Origin: an uncultured Caulobacteraceae bacterium
GTDB lineage: Bacteria > Pseudomonadota > Alphaproteobacteria > Caulobacterales > TH1-2
Direction: 5' to 3'
Length of the DNA: 19,744 nt
NCBI GenBank assembly: GCA_937967425.1
Contig: CALBST010000427.1
Span: 1 to 19,744, forward strand
The notes beneath the pieces were generated by a model. The model was given only the letters and a program-made list of their open reading frames with translations, was not told the origin of the DNA and did no database searches. Positions 7,711 to 14,907 of the stretch are shown here, piece after piece; positions within the stretch are counted from its first letter, which is position 1, and each line of letters opens with the position of its first letter. The translations under genes and the position numbers were made by a program.

Positions 7711-8445
7711 ATGAACGAGACTATTCTCATCCTCAGTCTGGCGATCGCCGGCGCCGCAGCGCTCTATTCCTCCGTCGGGCATGGAGGCGCCTCAGCCTAC
7801 ATCGCGCTCATGGCGCTTGCGGGCCTGGCGCCGGAGGAAGTGCGCCCGGCAGCGCTGGTGCTCAACATCCTCGTCGCCGGCTTGGGCGCTTGGCGCTTCA
7901 TCCACGCCGGTCGCTTCGACTGGCGCGCATTTTGGCCCTTTGCGGTCACGGCTATTCCTGCGGCCTTTCTTGCCGGCCGCATCGACGTGCCTGAAGACAT
8001 TTATCGTCCCTTGCTGGCTGCTGCGCTCGCCGCCGCGGCCATTCGTTACCTGTTCTGGCCCACAATCGACGCGATAAAGGCAAGCAAAGCGCCATCGGCT
8101 GTCGTCGCATTGCCGACCGGCGCCGCTCTCGGCGCACTCGCGGGCCTCACCGGCATAGGCGGCGGCGTTTATCTTTCTCCCCTTCTTGTATTTGCAGGCT
8201 GGGCCGATCCCCAGCGTGCGACCGGCATCGCGGCCTGCTTCATCGTTGTCAATTCCATCGCCGGGTTGGCAGGACGCGCCTCCTCGCTCGCCGCGCTACC
8301 TGCCTACCTGCCCTGGTTCATGGCGGCGGCGATGATCGGCGCCTTGATCGGCACGACCTGGAGCTTGAGGGGTCTCGACAAACGCGGCGTATTGCGCGTG
8401 CTGGGGCTCGTGCTGGGCATCGCGGCCGCGGCGCTTGCGGCATGA
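7711..8445 (+). CDS. TSUP-family (TauE/SafE-like) membrane permease within the Moco operon
   Basis: This 244-residue hydrophobic protein has about eight predicted membrane segments arranged as two related halves. Each half carries the TSUP signature: YSSVGHGGASAYIALMAL near the N terminus and LAGLTGIGGGVYLSPLLVF at about 146-165. TSUP proteins export or import anions such as sulfite, sulfoacetate or related sulfur compounds; the substrate here cannot be read from sequence. The gene is inserted between moaD and moaE, with a 1-nt gap before and an ATGA overlap after, so it is translated with the two synthase subunits. A link to a sulfur species or an oxyanion used in cofactor synthesis is inference. 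No modABC molybdate transporter appears in the window. Confidence 0.88.
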   Translation: MNETILILSLAIAGAAALYSSVGHGGASAYIALMALAGLAPEEVRPAALVLNILVAGLGAWRFIHAGRFDWRAFWPFAVTAIPAAFLAGRIDVPEDIYRPLLAAALAAAAIRYLFWPTIDAIKASKAPSAVVALPTGAALGALAGLTGIGGGVYLSPLLVFAGWADPQRATGIAACFIVVNSIAGLAGRASSLAALPAYLPWFMAAAMIGALIGTTWSLRGLDKRGVLRVLGLVLGIAAAALAA

Positions 8446-8900
8446 TCCAAGTCTCCATCACAGCCGAGGCGATTTCGCCCGACGCAGAGACGGCGCGCTT
8501 TGCAGCCTTGCGCGGCGCCGCCTGCGGCGCCGTGGTGACGTTTGTCGGCTATTGCCGCGGCGTCTCGCAGCAAGGCGACGTTATGCGGCTCGAACTGGAA
8601 CACTACCCAGGCTTCACCGAACGCGAGATCAGCAGACTTACCCGAGAGGTCGCGAAACGGCATGACGTTGCCGACATCCTGGTGATGCATCGCTTCGGCG
8701 CGATTTCGCCGGGCGAGGCAATCGTATTAGTGGCGGCGCTCAGCGCCCACCGCGCCGCGGCATTCGCCGCCGTCGAAGAATTGATGGATTATCTGAAAAC
8801 GGACGCTCCGTTCTGGAAACGGGAGATCGGTCCGAGCGGCGCCCGCTGGATTGAGCCAACGGCGGAAGACCGCCGCCGGCGCGAGGAGCATTCGAAATGA
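8442..8900 (+). CDS. moaE: Molybdopterin synthase catalytic subunit MoaE
   Basis: MoaE binds cPMP and, with two thiocarboxylated MoaD molecules, inserts the dithiolene sulfurs to make molybdopterin. The 152-residue protein shows VVTFVGYCRG, the HRFGAISPGEAIVLVA strand, the S-H-R motif at 101-104, and DYLKTDAPFWKRE with the catalytic lysines at K119 and K126, the same numbers as in E. coli MoaE. The start ATG overlaps the permease stop, and its stop overlaps the moaB ATG. Separation from moaD by a permease gene is the only unusual point. Confidence 0.96.
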   Translation: MIQVSITAEAISPDAETARFAALRGAACGAVVTFVGYCRGVSQQGDVMRLELEHYPGFTEREISRLTREVAKRHDVADILVMHRFGAISPGEAIVLVAALSAHRAAAFAAVEELMDYLKTDAPFWKREIGPSGARWIEPTAEDRRRREEHSK

Positions 8901-9439
8901 GAGACCACGCCTGCAGGATCGATGAAAGCCTGCCCTTCAAACCAGTCAATGTCGCGCTCTTGACGATCTCTGACACCAGGAACGCGGAAAGCGACACTTC
9001 GGGGACCTTGCTGACCGATCTTATCGTCCGCGACGGGCATCGTGTCGCTGAACGAACTCTTGTCCGCGACGACGCCGCCCAAATCCGCGCGCGCGTCAGC
9101 GGCTGGATCGACACACCTGGGATTGATGTCATCATCTCGACCGGCGGCACCGGCCTCACCGGGCGGGATGTCACGCCCGAGGCGCTTCGGCCGCTGTTCG
9201 AAAAGGAGATCGAGGGCTTTGCGGTCGTTTGGCATCTGCTGAGCTTCGAGAGCGTTGGCCTCTCGACACTGCAGTCACGCGCCTGCGCGGGCGTGGCCAG
9301 GGGAAAGTTCATCTTCGCCCTGCCCGGCTCGAACGGCGCCTGCCGGGACGGGTGGGAAAAGATCATCCGCTGGCAACTCGATAGCCGCCACACGCCGTGC
9401 AATCTGGTTGAGATCATGCCGCGTCTCCTGGAGCGTTGA
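8897..9439 (+). CDS. moaB: Molybdopterin adenylyltransferase-type protein MoaB
   Basis: This 180-residue MogA/MoaB-fold protein is of the type that adenylates molybdopterin before molybdenum insertion by MoeA. It has VALLTISDTR, DDTSG-like SDTSGTLL, the substrate-binding ISTGGTGLTGRDVTPEAL, FESVGLSTLQSRACAG and FALPGSNGACRDGWEKII. The FALPGSxxACRxxWExI and QLDSRHTPCN ending is of the E. coli MoaB subtype rather than MogA. No mogA is present in the window, so this protein may do the adenylylation, as MoaB does in several organisms. A 4-nt overlap joins it to moaE; 1 nt separates it from moaC. Confidence 0.92.
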   Translation: MRDHACRIDESLPFKPVNVALLTISDTRNAESDTSGTLLTDLIVRDGHRVAERTLVRDDAAQIRARVSGWIDTPGIDVIISTGGTGLTGRDVTPEALRPLFEKEIEGFAVVWHLLSFESVGLSTLQSRACAGVARGKFIFALPGSNGACRDGWEKIIRWQLDSRHTPCNLVEIMPRLLER

Positions 9440-9440
9440 G

Positions 9441-9926
9441 ATGAAGCAACGGCTTACACACATCGACGATGCGGGACGCGCGCGCATGGTCGATGTCGGC
9501 GACAAGCAATCGACGCGCCGCGAGGCCGTCGCCGAAGGCCGCATCCGCATGCACGCCGAGACCTTAGCGCGCGCTATCGCCGGCGATCTGCCGAAGGGCG
9601 ATGTTCGCGCCATAGCCGAGATCGCGGGCGTCATGGCGGGCAAGCGAGCCGCGGAGCTGATCCCGCTCTGCCACCCCCTTGCATTGACGAGCCTCAAAGT
9701 CGAGGTGACGCCAGTTGAGTCCCTTCCCGGATTTACCGTTTCAGCGCGCGCGCGCGTCAATGGCCAAACCGGGGTCGAGATGGAAGCGCTGACAGCTGTT
9801 TCCGTGGCCTGCCTCACGCTCTACGACATGCTGAAGGCTGTCGATCGCGACATGACGATTGAGGCCATCGCGCTGACGGAAAAGCACGGCGGCGCAAGTG
9901 GTTCCTATGTTCGAGCCAAATCATGA
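9441..9926 (+). CDS. moaC: Cyclic pyranopterin monophosphate synthase MoaC
   Basis: MoaC converts 3',8-cyclo-GTP from MoaA into cPMP. The 161-residue protein starts MKQRLTHIDDAGRARMVDV and aligns along its length with E. coli MoaC. Visible active-site elements are K52 in PKGDV, C77-H78 in LIPLCHPLALTSLKVEV, GVEMEALTAVSVACLTLYDM with D129, K132 in LKAVDRDM, and EKHGGASG near the end. The frame is open upstream, but the ATG at 9441, one base after the moaB stop and preceded by a GGAG-like ribosome site, gives the normal family length. The stop overlaps the moeA ATG (ATGA). Confidence 0.96.
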   Translation: MKQRLTHIDDAGRARMVDVGDKQSTRREAVAEGRIRMHAETLARAIAGDLPKGDVRAIAEIAGVMAGKRAAELIPLCHPLALTSLKVEVTPVESLPGFTVSARARVNGQTGVEMEALTAVSVACLTLYDMLKAVDRDMTIEAIALTEKHGGASGSYVRAKS

Positions 9927-11110
9927 TCAGCGTCGCCGACGCCCGCACGGCGCTTGTTTCCAGCGCAACACCCGTCGGCACTGAACGCTTGGACCTGCGC
10001 GCCGCCTTGGGCCGCACATTGCGCGAGGATCTCATCGCGCCGCGCGATCACCCGCCCTTCCGCGCCTCTGCGATGGACGGCTATGCCGTACGCGCGTGCG
10101 ACACGCCTGGCGTACTGCGCGTGATCGGCGAGGCCGGTGCGGGAAACGCGCTTCAGGTCGCGTTGAGCGCCGGCGAGTGCGCGCGGATCTTTACCGGAGC
10201 GCCGCTGCCGGCGGGTGCGGACGCGGTTCTCATTCAGGAAGATGCAAGACGCGATGGGGACGCCATCGCCGCCCCTGCGGTCCGAACCGGCCGCCATGTC
10301 CGCGAGGCGGGTGTCGATGTCCGGTCGGGTGAGCGCGTGCTGGCGTCGGGCGCCAGGCTGGATGCTGTCGCCATCGCGCTTGCAGCCACGTTAGGACGAG
10401 CGGCGTTGAATGTCGCAAGGCGTCCGCGCGTTGCAATCCTGGGCGGAGGAGACGAGCTTGTCGCGCCAGGCAATACGCCCCTCCCCGACCAGATTTTTGA
10501 CTCGATGAGTTTCGCCATGGCGGCGCTCGCCGAACAATGGGGCGCCGAGGCGGCGACCACGGCGCCGATGAAGGACCGCGCAGCCGCCGTCGCCGGAGCG
10601 ATCACGGACACCCTGCCAAGCAGCGATCTGACGGTGGTTGTTGGCGGCGCTTCAGTCGGCGACCACGACTCCGCCCGGCCAGCGATACGTGACCTTGGCG
10701 GTGAGTTGATGTTCGAGAAGGTGGCGCTGCGTCCGGGCAAGCCAACATGGTTTGCACGAATTGGAGGAACCCTGATCCTAGGACTCCCCGGCAATCCGGC
10801 GTCTGCAATGGTCTGCGCACGTCTCTTCATGCGCCCTCTGCTGGACAGATTGTGTGGCCGAGACCCCGAGCCTTCTACGCGCACCGTTGTGGCGCGCACC
10901 CGCACGCCGCTCAGCGCCAATGGCGCCCGCGAGACCTACCTCCGCGCCGCGGTCGCGAGCGATGAGCGCGGCCAGGTGTGGGCGCATGCCGCGGCGCGGC
11001 AAGATTCATCGCTCATCTCGATTTTCGCCGCCGCGCCCGCGCTCATCGTTCGGGCGCCGGACGCGCCCGAGATCGCCGAGGGCGCGCTGGTGGACGTGCT
11101 CTGCCCCTGA
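9923..11110 (+). CDS. moeA: Molybdopterin molybdotransferase MoeA
   Basis: MoeA inserts molybdate into adenylated molybdopterin. The 395-residue protein has HPPFRASAMDGYAVRA with D52, FTGAPLPAGAD with T91, the GGGDELV motif with D177 and E178, VVVGGASVGDHDSA, KVALRPGKPTW, LGLPGNPASAM, and the C-terminal beta domain (PLSANGARETYLRA). Two small departures from the usual family wording are GGGDEL instead of STGDEL and GGASVGDHD instead of SGGVSVGDYD; the acidic residues themselves are kept. It is the last gene of the Moco operon, followed by a 77-nt gap that contains the hemN promoter box. No terminator hairpin is obvious there. Confidence 0.95.
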   Translation: MISVADARTALVSSATPVGTERLDLRAALGRTLREDLIAPRDHPPFRASAMDGYAVRACDTPGVLRVIGEAGAGNALQVALSAGECARIFTGAPLPAGADAVLIQEDARRDGDAIAAPAVRTGRHVREAGVDVRSGERVLASGARLDAVAIALAATLGRAALNVARRPRVAILGGGDELVAPGNTPLPDQIFDSMSFAMAALAEQWGAEAATTAPMKDRAAAVAGAITDTLPSSDLTVVVGGASVGDHDSARPAIRDLGGELMFEKVALRPGKPTWFARIGGTLILGLPGNPASAMVCARLFMRPLLDRLCGRDPEPSTRTVVARTRTPLSANGARETYLRAAVASDERGQVWAHAAARQDSSLISIFAAAPALIVRAPDAPEIAEGALVDVLCP

Positions 11111-11139
11111 GATGATGCGCGCTTGGGCCGCATCGCCAA

Positions 11140-11153
11140 TTGACCAAGATCAA
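11140..11153 (+). promoter_or_regulatory. FNR-type box upstream of hemN
   Basis: TTGACCAAGATCAA has one change from the consensus (TTGAC for TTGAT), flanked by A and T as in many natural sites. The centre is 41.5 nt upstream of the hemN ATG at 11188, so a class II promoter would start at or next to the ATG itself. The box also contains a TTG codon that an automatic gene caller could take as the hemN start. Confidence 0.78.
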
Positions 11154-11187
11154 TCGCTTCTGCGCCGCGCGCCGCGATCTTGAACTT

Positions 11188-12516
11188 ATGGATCCGCATC
11201 TCCTGCCCTTCGCGGAACGCCAAGCTCCGCGTTATACGTCTTATCCCAGCGCCAATCATTTCGACGCCAGCGTTGACGCCGAAATCTACCGGCGCTGGCT
11301 AGGCGCCGTCGACGATACGACAAACCTCTCGCTCTATTTGCATGTGCCTTATTGCAGGCAGCTTTGCTGGTATTGCGGGTGCAACACCTTTCTGACCCGG
11401 GGCGGCGACATCGGCGACTTTGTCACCACTTTGATGATGGAGATCGATCTCGTCGCCTCCGCACTCGGCGCGCGCACCGTCGACGAAGTGCATTGGGGCG
11501 GCGGCACGCCCAACGTGCTTTCCGCCGCTGAGTTCTTGCGCATTGTCCATCACATCGATTTTTGGTTCGACGTGCGGCCGGACCTCAGGCACGCGGTTGA
11601 ACTCGACCCGCGCTACGTCACCGCCGAGCTTGCGCACGCTTACGCCGCCGCAGGCGTTGGCCGCGTCTCATTGGGCGTTCAGGACTTCAACGCCCACGTG
11701 CAGGAGGCGATGGGGCGCGTTCAGCCCTTCGAGCAAGTGCGCGAGAGCGTTCGCATGCTTCGAGACGCAGGGCTTGAGACCATCAGCTTCGATCTCATGT
11801 ACGGCCTGCCGCGGCAAACAGCCGGCGATCTCGCACGCTCGATCCGGCTCGCGGCCGAACTCAAGCCCAGCCGGATTGCGCTCTTCGGTTATGCGCATGT
11901 GCCTTGGTTCAAGCGTCGCCAGCGGCTCATCGATGCAAAGGCGCTGCCGGGCGCAAGCGAACGCTTCGACCAGGCCGAACTGGCGAGACGAATGCTAAAT
12001 GATCTCGGCTATTTGAGCATTGGGCTCGATCATTTTGCGCGCAGCCACGATCCGCTGGCGACGGCGGCGCGGGAAGGCAAGCTCTACCGCAACTTTCAAG
12101 GTTATGTCCCGGCGGCGAGTGAGGCGATCATCGGCTTCGGGCCGTCGGCCATTTCGCATCTTCCTGGCGGCTATGCGCAAAACATCTCCACCATCGGCGC
12201 ATGGCGTCATGCGGTGGAGGCCGACACGCTGCCGGTGTCTCGGGGACACGCCGTGAACGCGGAGGATCTGCGCCGCGGCAGCGTCATCCAATCGATCATG
12301 TGCAATTTCGAAGTCGATCTCAGCGCGTGGGGCGGCTGGGATATGTTTCCGGACGCTCACGCCGAGTTGAGGCCTCTTGCCGAGGTGGGGCTTGTCGAGA
12401 TTCATGGTGATGTTTTGCGCATACCGCCGGCTGCGCGGCAATTTTCACGCCTCGCGGCGATGGCGTTTGACGCCTACGACCAACCTTCCCCGCTTGCGCA
12501 TTCGCGCGCTGTTTGA
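11188..12516 (+). CDS. hemN: Oxygen-independent coproporphyrinogen III oxidase HemN
   Basis: HemN is a radical-SAM enzyme that decarboxylates coproporphyrinogen III to protoporphyrinogen IX without oxygen, so haem can be made for the nitrate-respiring chain. The chosen 442-residue form begins MDPHLLPFAERQAPRYTSYPS, matching the family start around GPRYTSYP. It carries the cluster motif C56-x3-C60-x2-C63-x-C65 (CRQLCWYCGC), WGGGTP, SLGVQDFNAHVQ, FDLMYGLPRQT, DHFARSHDPLA and RNFQGY, all distinctive of true HemN rather than HemW. The frame continues up to a TTG at 11140, but that codon is inside the FNR-type box, so the ATG at 11188 is preferred despite lacking a clear ribosome site. It is first in a five-gene run; nnrS follows after 13 nt. 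Confidence 0.95.
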   Translation: MDPHLLPFAERQAPRYTSYPSANHFDASVDAEIYRRWLGAVDDTTNLSLYLHVPYCRQLCWYCGCNTFLTRGGDIGDFVTTLMMEIDLVASALGARTVDEVHWGGGTPNVLSAAEFLRIVHHIDFWFDVRPDLRHAVELDPRYVTAELAHAYAAAGVGRVSLGVQDFNAHVQEAMGRVQPFEQVRESVRMLRDAGLETISFDLMYGLPRQTAGDLARSIRLAAELKPSRIALFGYAHVPWFKRRQRLIDAKALPGASERFDQAELARRMLNDLGYLSIGLDHFARSHDPLATAAREGKLYRNFQGYVPAASEAIIGFGPSAISHLPGGYAQNISTIGAWRHAVEADTLPVSRGHAVNAEDLRRGSVIQSIMCNFEVDLSAWGGWDMFPDAHAELRPLAEVGLVEIHGDVLRIPPAARQFSRLAAMAFDAYDQPSPLAHSRAV

Positions 12517-12529
12517 AGCTTCTTTATCC

Positions 12530-13714
12530 ATGACCGCCACAACTGCCGAACGCTACAGATCTTATCGTGGCCTCCCATTGTTCAGCATGGGCTTTAGGCC
12601 GTTCTTTCTCCTGGCGGCGGTATGGGCCGCATTAGCCGTGCCGGTTTGGATCGCGGCGTTTACAGGATGGCTTCCGGTCGATCATTTTGGCCGTGACTGG
12701 CACGCCCATGAGATGGTGTTCGGCTATCTAAGCGGCGTCATTGCAGGCTTTCTCCTGACCGCAGTGCCCAATTGGACAGGCCGGCTACCGGTGACGGGCG
12801 CGCCGCTTGCAGCGCTTGTTCTCTTATGGTGCGCGGGACGCGCGGCGATGCTTATCCCGCACTTCGCCGCAGCGCCTTTCATCGACGGCGCCTTCCTGTT
12901 TGTCTTCGCGGCGGTGGTGGGACGTGAGATCATCGCAGGCCGCAATGTTCGAAACTTGCCGGTGCTGGTCCTGTTGACGGCGCTTGGCGGCGCAAACGCG
13001 TTGACACATCTGCGAGGGATCAATCCTGACCTGGCGTTGCTGGGCGAGCGTATCGGCATTGCAGTTGTTGCATCGCTCGTCGCACTCATCGGCGGACGCA
13101 TTGTACCCAGCTTCACGCGCAACTGGATGGCCAAGCGCAAACTCACGCCCGAACCCGCATCACCTGGCCGCTTCGACATAGCCACGCTTGTTGTCGGCGG
13201 CGCGGGCCTCGTCACGTGGGCCATCTCACCGTCGCTCTATATCGGGGGCTTGGCGCTGACGTTTGCCGGCGCGCTTCACCTTGTGCGGCTCGCACGCTGG
13301 CAAGGCTGGCGCACGGCGAAAGAGCCTTTAGTGCTCATCCTTCATATGGGCTACTTCTGGCTGGCGTTGGGCCTGCTGCTGCAAGGTCTGGCGATCATCG
13401 TCCCCGCCGTTGTGCCTGCGGCGTCAGGGCTTCACGCTATTACCGCCGGCGGCTTTGGCGTCATGACGCTCGCGGTGATGACGCGTGCAAGCCTGGGCCA
13501 TACCGGGCAGCCGCTGACGGCGACACCGCGCATAAGCGCCATCTACAGCTTGATAAACCTTGCGGCATTCGTTCGTGTCGCCGCGCCGTTTCTGTCCGAA
13601 CACTATGTGGCGCTCCTTGCTCTCTCGGCAGTGCTATGGAGCGGCGCCTTTGCCGGCTTCGCTATTGTCTATGCGCCGCTTCTGCTGCGGCCGCGCCAAA
13701 CCGCCGCGACATGA
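12530..13714 (+). CDS. nnrS: NnrS family haem/copper membrane protein
   Basis: This 394-residue, very hydrophobic protein with about twelve membrane segments belongs to the NnrS family, haem- and copper-containing inner-membrane proteins linked to protection against nitrosative stress in denitrifiers. Family features are RGLPLFSMGFRPFFLLAA near the N terminus, WHAHEMVFGYLSGVIAGFLL, VPNWTGRLPVTG, GGRIVPSFTRNW, and GGFGVMTLAVMTRASLGHTG near the C terminus, including conserved histidines that may bind metal or haem. I chose the ATG at 12530 (MTATTAERYRSYRG) because longer starts would overlap hemN deeply. It lies 13 nt after hemN and 17 nt before the monooxygenase gene. NO formed during nitrite reduction is the likely context. 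Confidence 0.94.
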   Translation: MTATTAERYRSYRGLPLFSMGFRPFFLLAAVWAALAVPVWIAAFTGWLPVDHFGRDWHAHEMVFGYLSGVIAGFLLTAVPNWTGRLPVTGAPLAALVLLWCAGRAAMLIPHFAAAPFIDGAFLFVFAAVVGREIIAGRNVRNLPVLVLLTALGGANALTHLRGINPDLALLGERIGIAVVASLVALIGGRIVPSFTRNWMAKRKLTPEPASPGRFDIATLVVGGAGLVTWAISPSLYIGGLALTFAGALHLVRLARWQGWRTAKEPLVLILHMGYFWLALGLLLQGLAIIVPAVVPAASGLHAITAGGFGVMTLAVMTRASLGHTGQPLTATPRISAIYSLINLAAFVRVAAPFLSEHYVALLALSAVLWSGAFAGFAIVYAPLLLRPRQTAAT

Positions 13715-13731
13715 TCGGCAAAGAGGATGAC

Positions 13732-14907
13732 ATGAGTGAGTATGATCTCATCATTGTTGGCGCCGGACCTGCAGGCCTCAGTCTTGCGGCGCGGCTCGCT
13801 GAGGCGCCGCTCCGCATCGCGCTCATAGACAAGACGCCCGCGCCGGCTTTGGCCGATCCAGCCTATGACGGGCGCGAAATCGCGCTCACGCGCGCCTCGA
13901 TCGAACGCTTGCGTACGCTTGGCGCGTGGCAGCGCCTTGGCGCGGAGGACTCTGCGCCGCTCGCGCGCGCCGAAGTGCTGGACGGCGCGTCTTCTTATGT
14001 CTTGCCTTTCACGGACAGGCGCCGGCGCGAACCGCTCGGCGCGCTCGTCTCAAACGCAGCTCTGCGACGCACCTTGTTTGAGCGCGTCCAAGAGCAGCAG
14101 AATTGCGACTTGGTCCTGGGCGCTACTGCGCGCATCGCCGACATGGACGAGACTTGCGCCAGCGTCGCGCTTGACAACGATCGCACCCTCGCCGGCAAGC
14201 TGATCGTCGCCGCCGACACGCGGTTTTCGAACTTACGCCAAAGCCAAGGCATCGGCGCGCACATGGTCGACTTCGGCCGCACCATGCTGGTTTGCCGCGT
14301 GCGCCACACAAGAGCGCACAACAGCATCGCCACGGAATGGTTCGCCAACGGACAGACGATTGCGATGTTGCCGCTTCTGGACCGTCAGTCGTCTTTTGTC
14401 CTGACGCTCGACGCTATGGAAATGGCGGATCTCAAGCGACTGAGCGCCAAGGCGTTAGCGCGCGAGATCGAGCGGCGCACGCAACGCCGTTGGGGTGACA
14501 TCGCGCTGTCGAGCGAACCTTCTTACTATCCCCTTGTTGCGGTCTATGCCGATCGCTTCGCAGCGCCGAGATTCGCACTCCTTGGCGACGCCGCCGTCGG
14601 CATGCATCCGGTCACCGCGCACGGCTTCAATTTCGGACTGCGCGGGGCTTTCATACTCGGGCGCGAGATTCTCGCCGCGAACCGGAACGGGCGTGACCTT
14701 GGCGCTATCCAGGGCCTGCGCCGCTACGAGCAAGAACACAGGCGCGCCACGCTGCCGCTGTTCGCCGCCACCAACGCAATCGCCAAACTCTACGCCGACG
14801 AACGGCGCCTCGCACGCTTGGCGCGCGGTGCGGGCTTGCGCTTGATGAACCTTGCGCCTGGCGCACGCCGCCTGGTGGAATCCAGTCTGAGCGGCGCGCA
14901 CGCATGA
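13732..14907 (+). CDS. ubiM: UbiH/UbiF/Coq6-family FAD monooxygenase, probably UbiM
   Basis: This 391-residue flavoprotein monooxygenase is of the class that hydroxylates the ubiquinone ring. It has the N-terminal Rossmann motif VGAGPAGLSLAARL (GxGxxG at 10-15), DPAYDGREIALT, VAADTRFSNLR, and the FAD-ribityl motif GDAAVGMHPVTAHGFNFGL at ~285. The wording DPAYDGREIALT and GDAAVGMHPVTAHGFNFGL is what I recall of UbiM, a hydroxylase found in several proteobacteria, but UbiH/UbiL cannot be excluded. GAGGA at 13723-13727 favours the ATG at 13732 over the ATG at 13711. The stop overlaps the next ATG. These enzymes use O2, which is odd in a unit headed by an FNR-type box and oxygen-independent HemN. 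Confidence 0.8.
   Translation: MSEYDLIIVGAGPAGLSLAARLAEAPLRIALIDKTPAPALADPAYDGREIALTRASIERLRTLGAWQRLGAEDSAPLARAEVLDGASSYVLPFTDRRRREPLGALVSNAALRRTLFERVQEQQNCDLVLGATARIADMDETCASVALDNDRTLAGKLIVAADTRFSNLRQSQGIGAHMVDFGRTMLVCRVRHTRAHNSIATEWFANGQTIAMLPLLDRQSSFVLTLDAMEMADLKRLSAKALAREIERRTQRRWGDIALSSEPSYYPLVAVYADRFAAPRFALLGDAAVGMHPVTAHGFNFGLRGAFILGREILAANRNGRDLGAIQGLRRYEQEHRRATLPLFAATNAIAKLYADERRLARLARGAGLRLMNLAPGARRLVESSLSGAHA

Noticed and set aside
13216..13731. Long N-terminal extension of the FAD monooxygenase (563-codon frame)
   Set aside because: The extra residues are a shadow of nnrS (Arg/Cys/His-rich). The flavoprotein Rossmann motif begins at the ATG at 13732, which has its own ribosome site.
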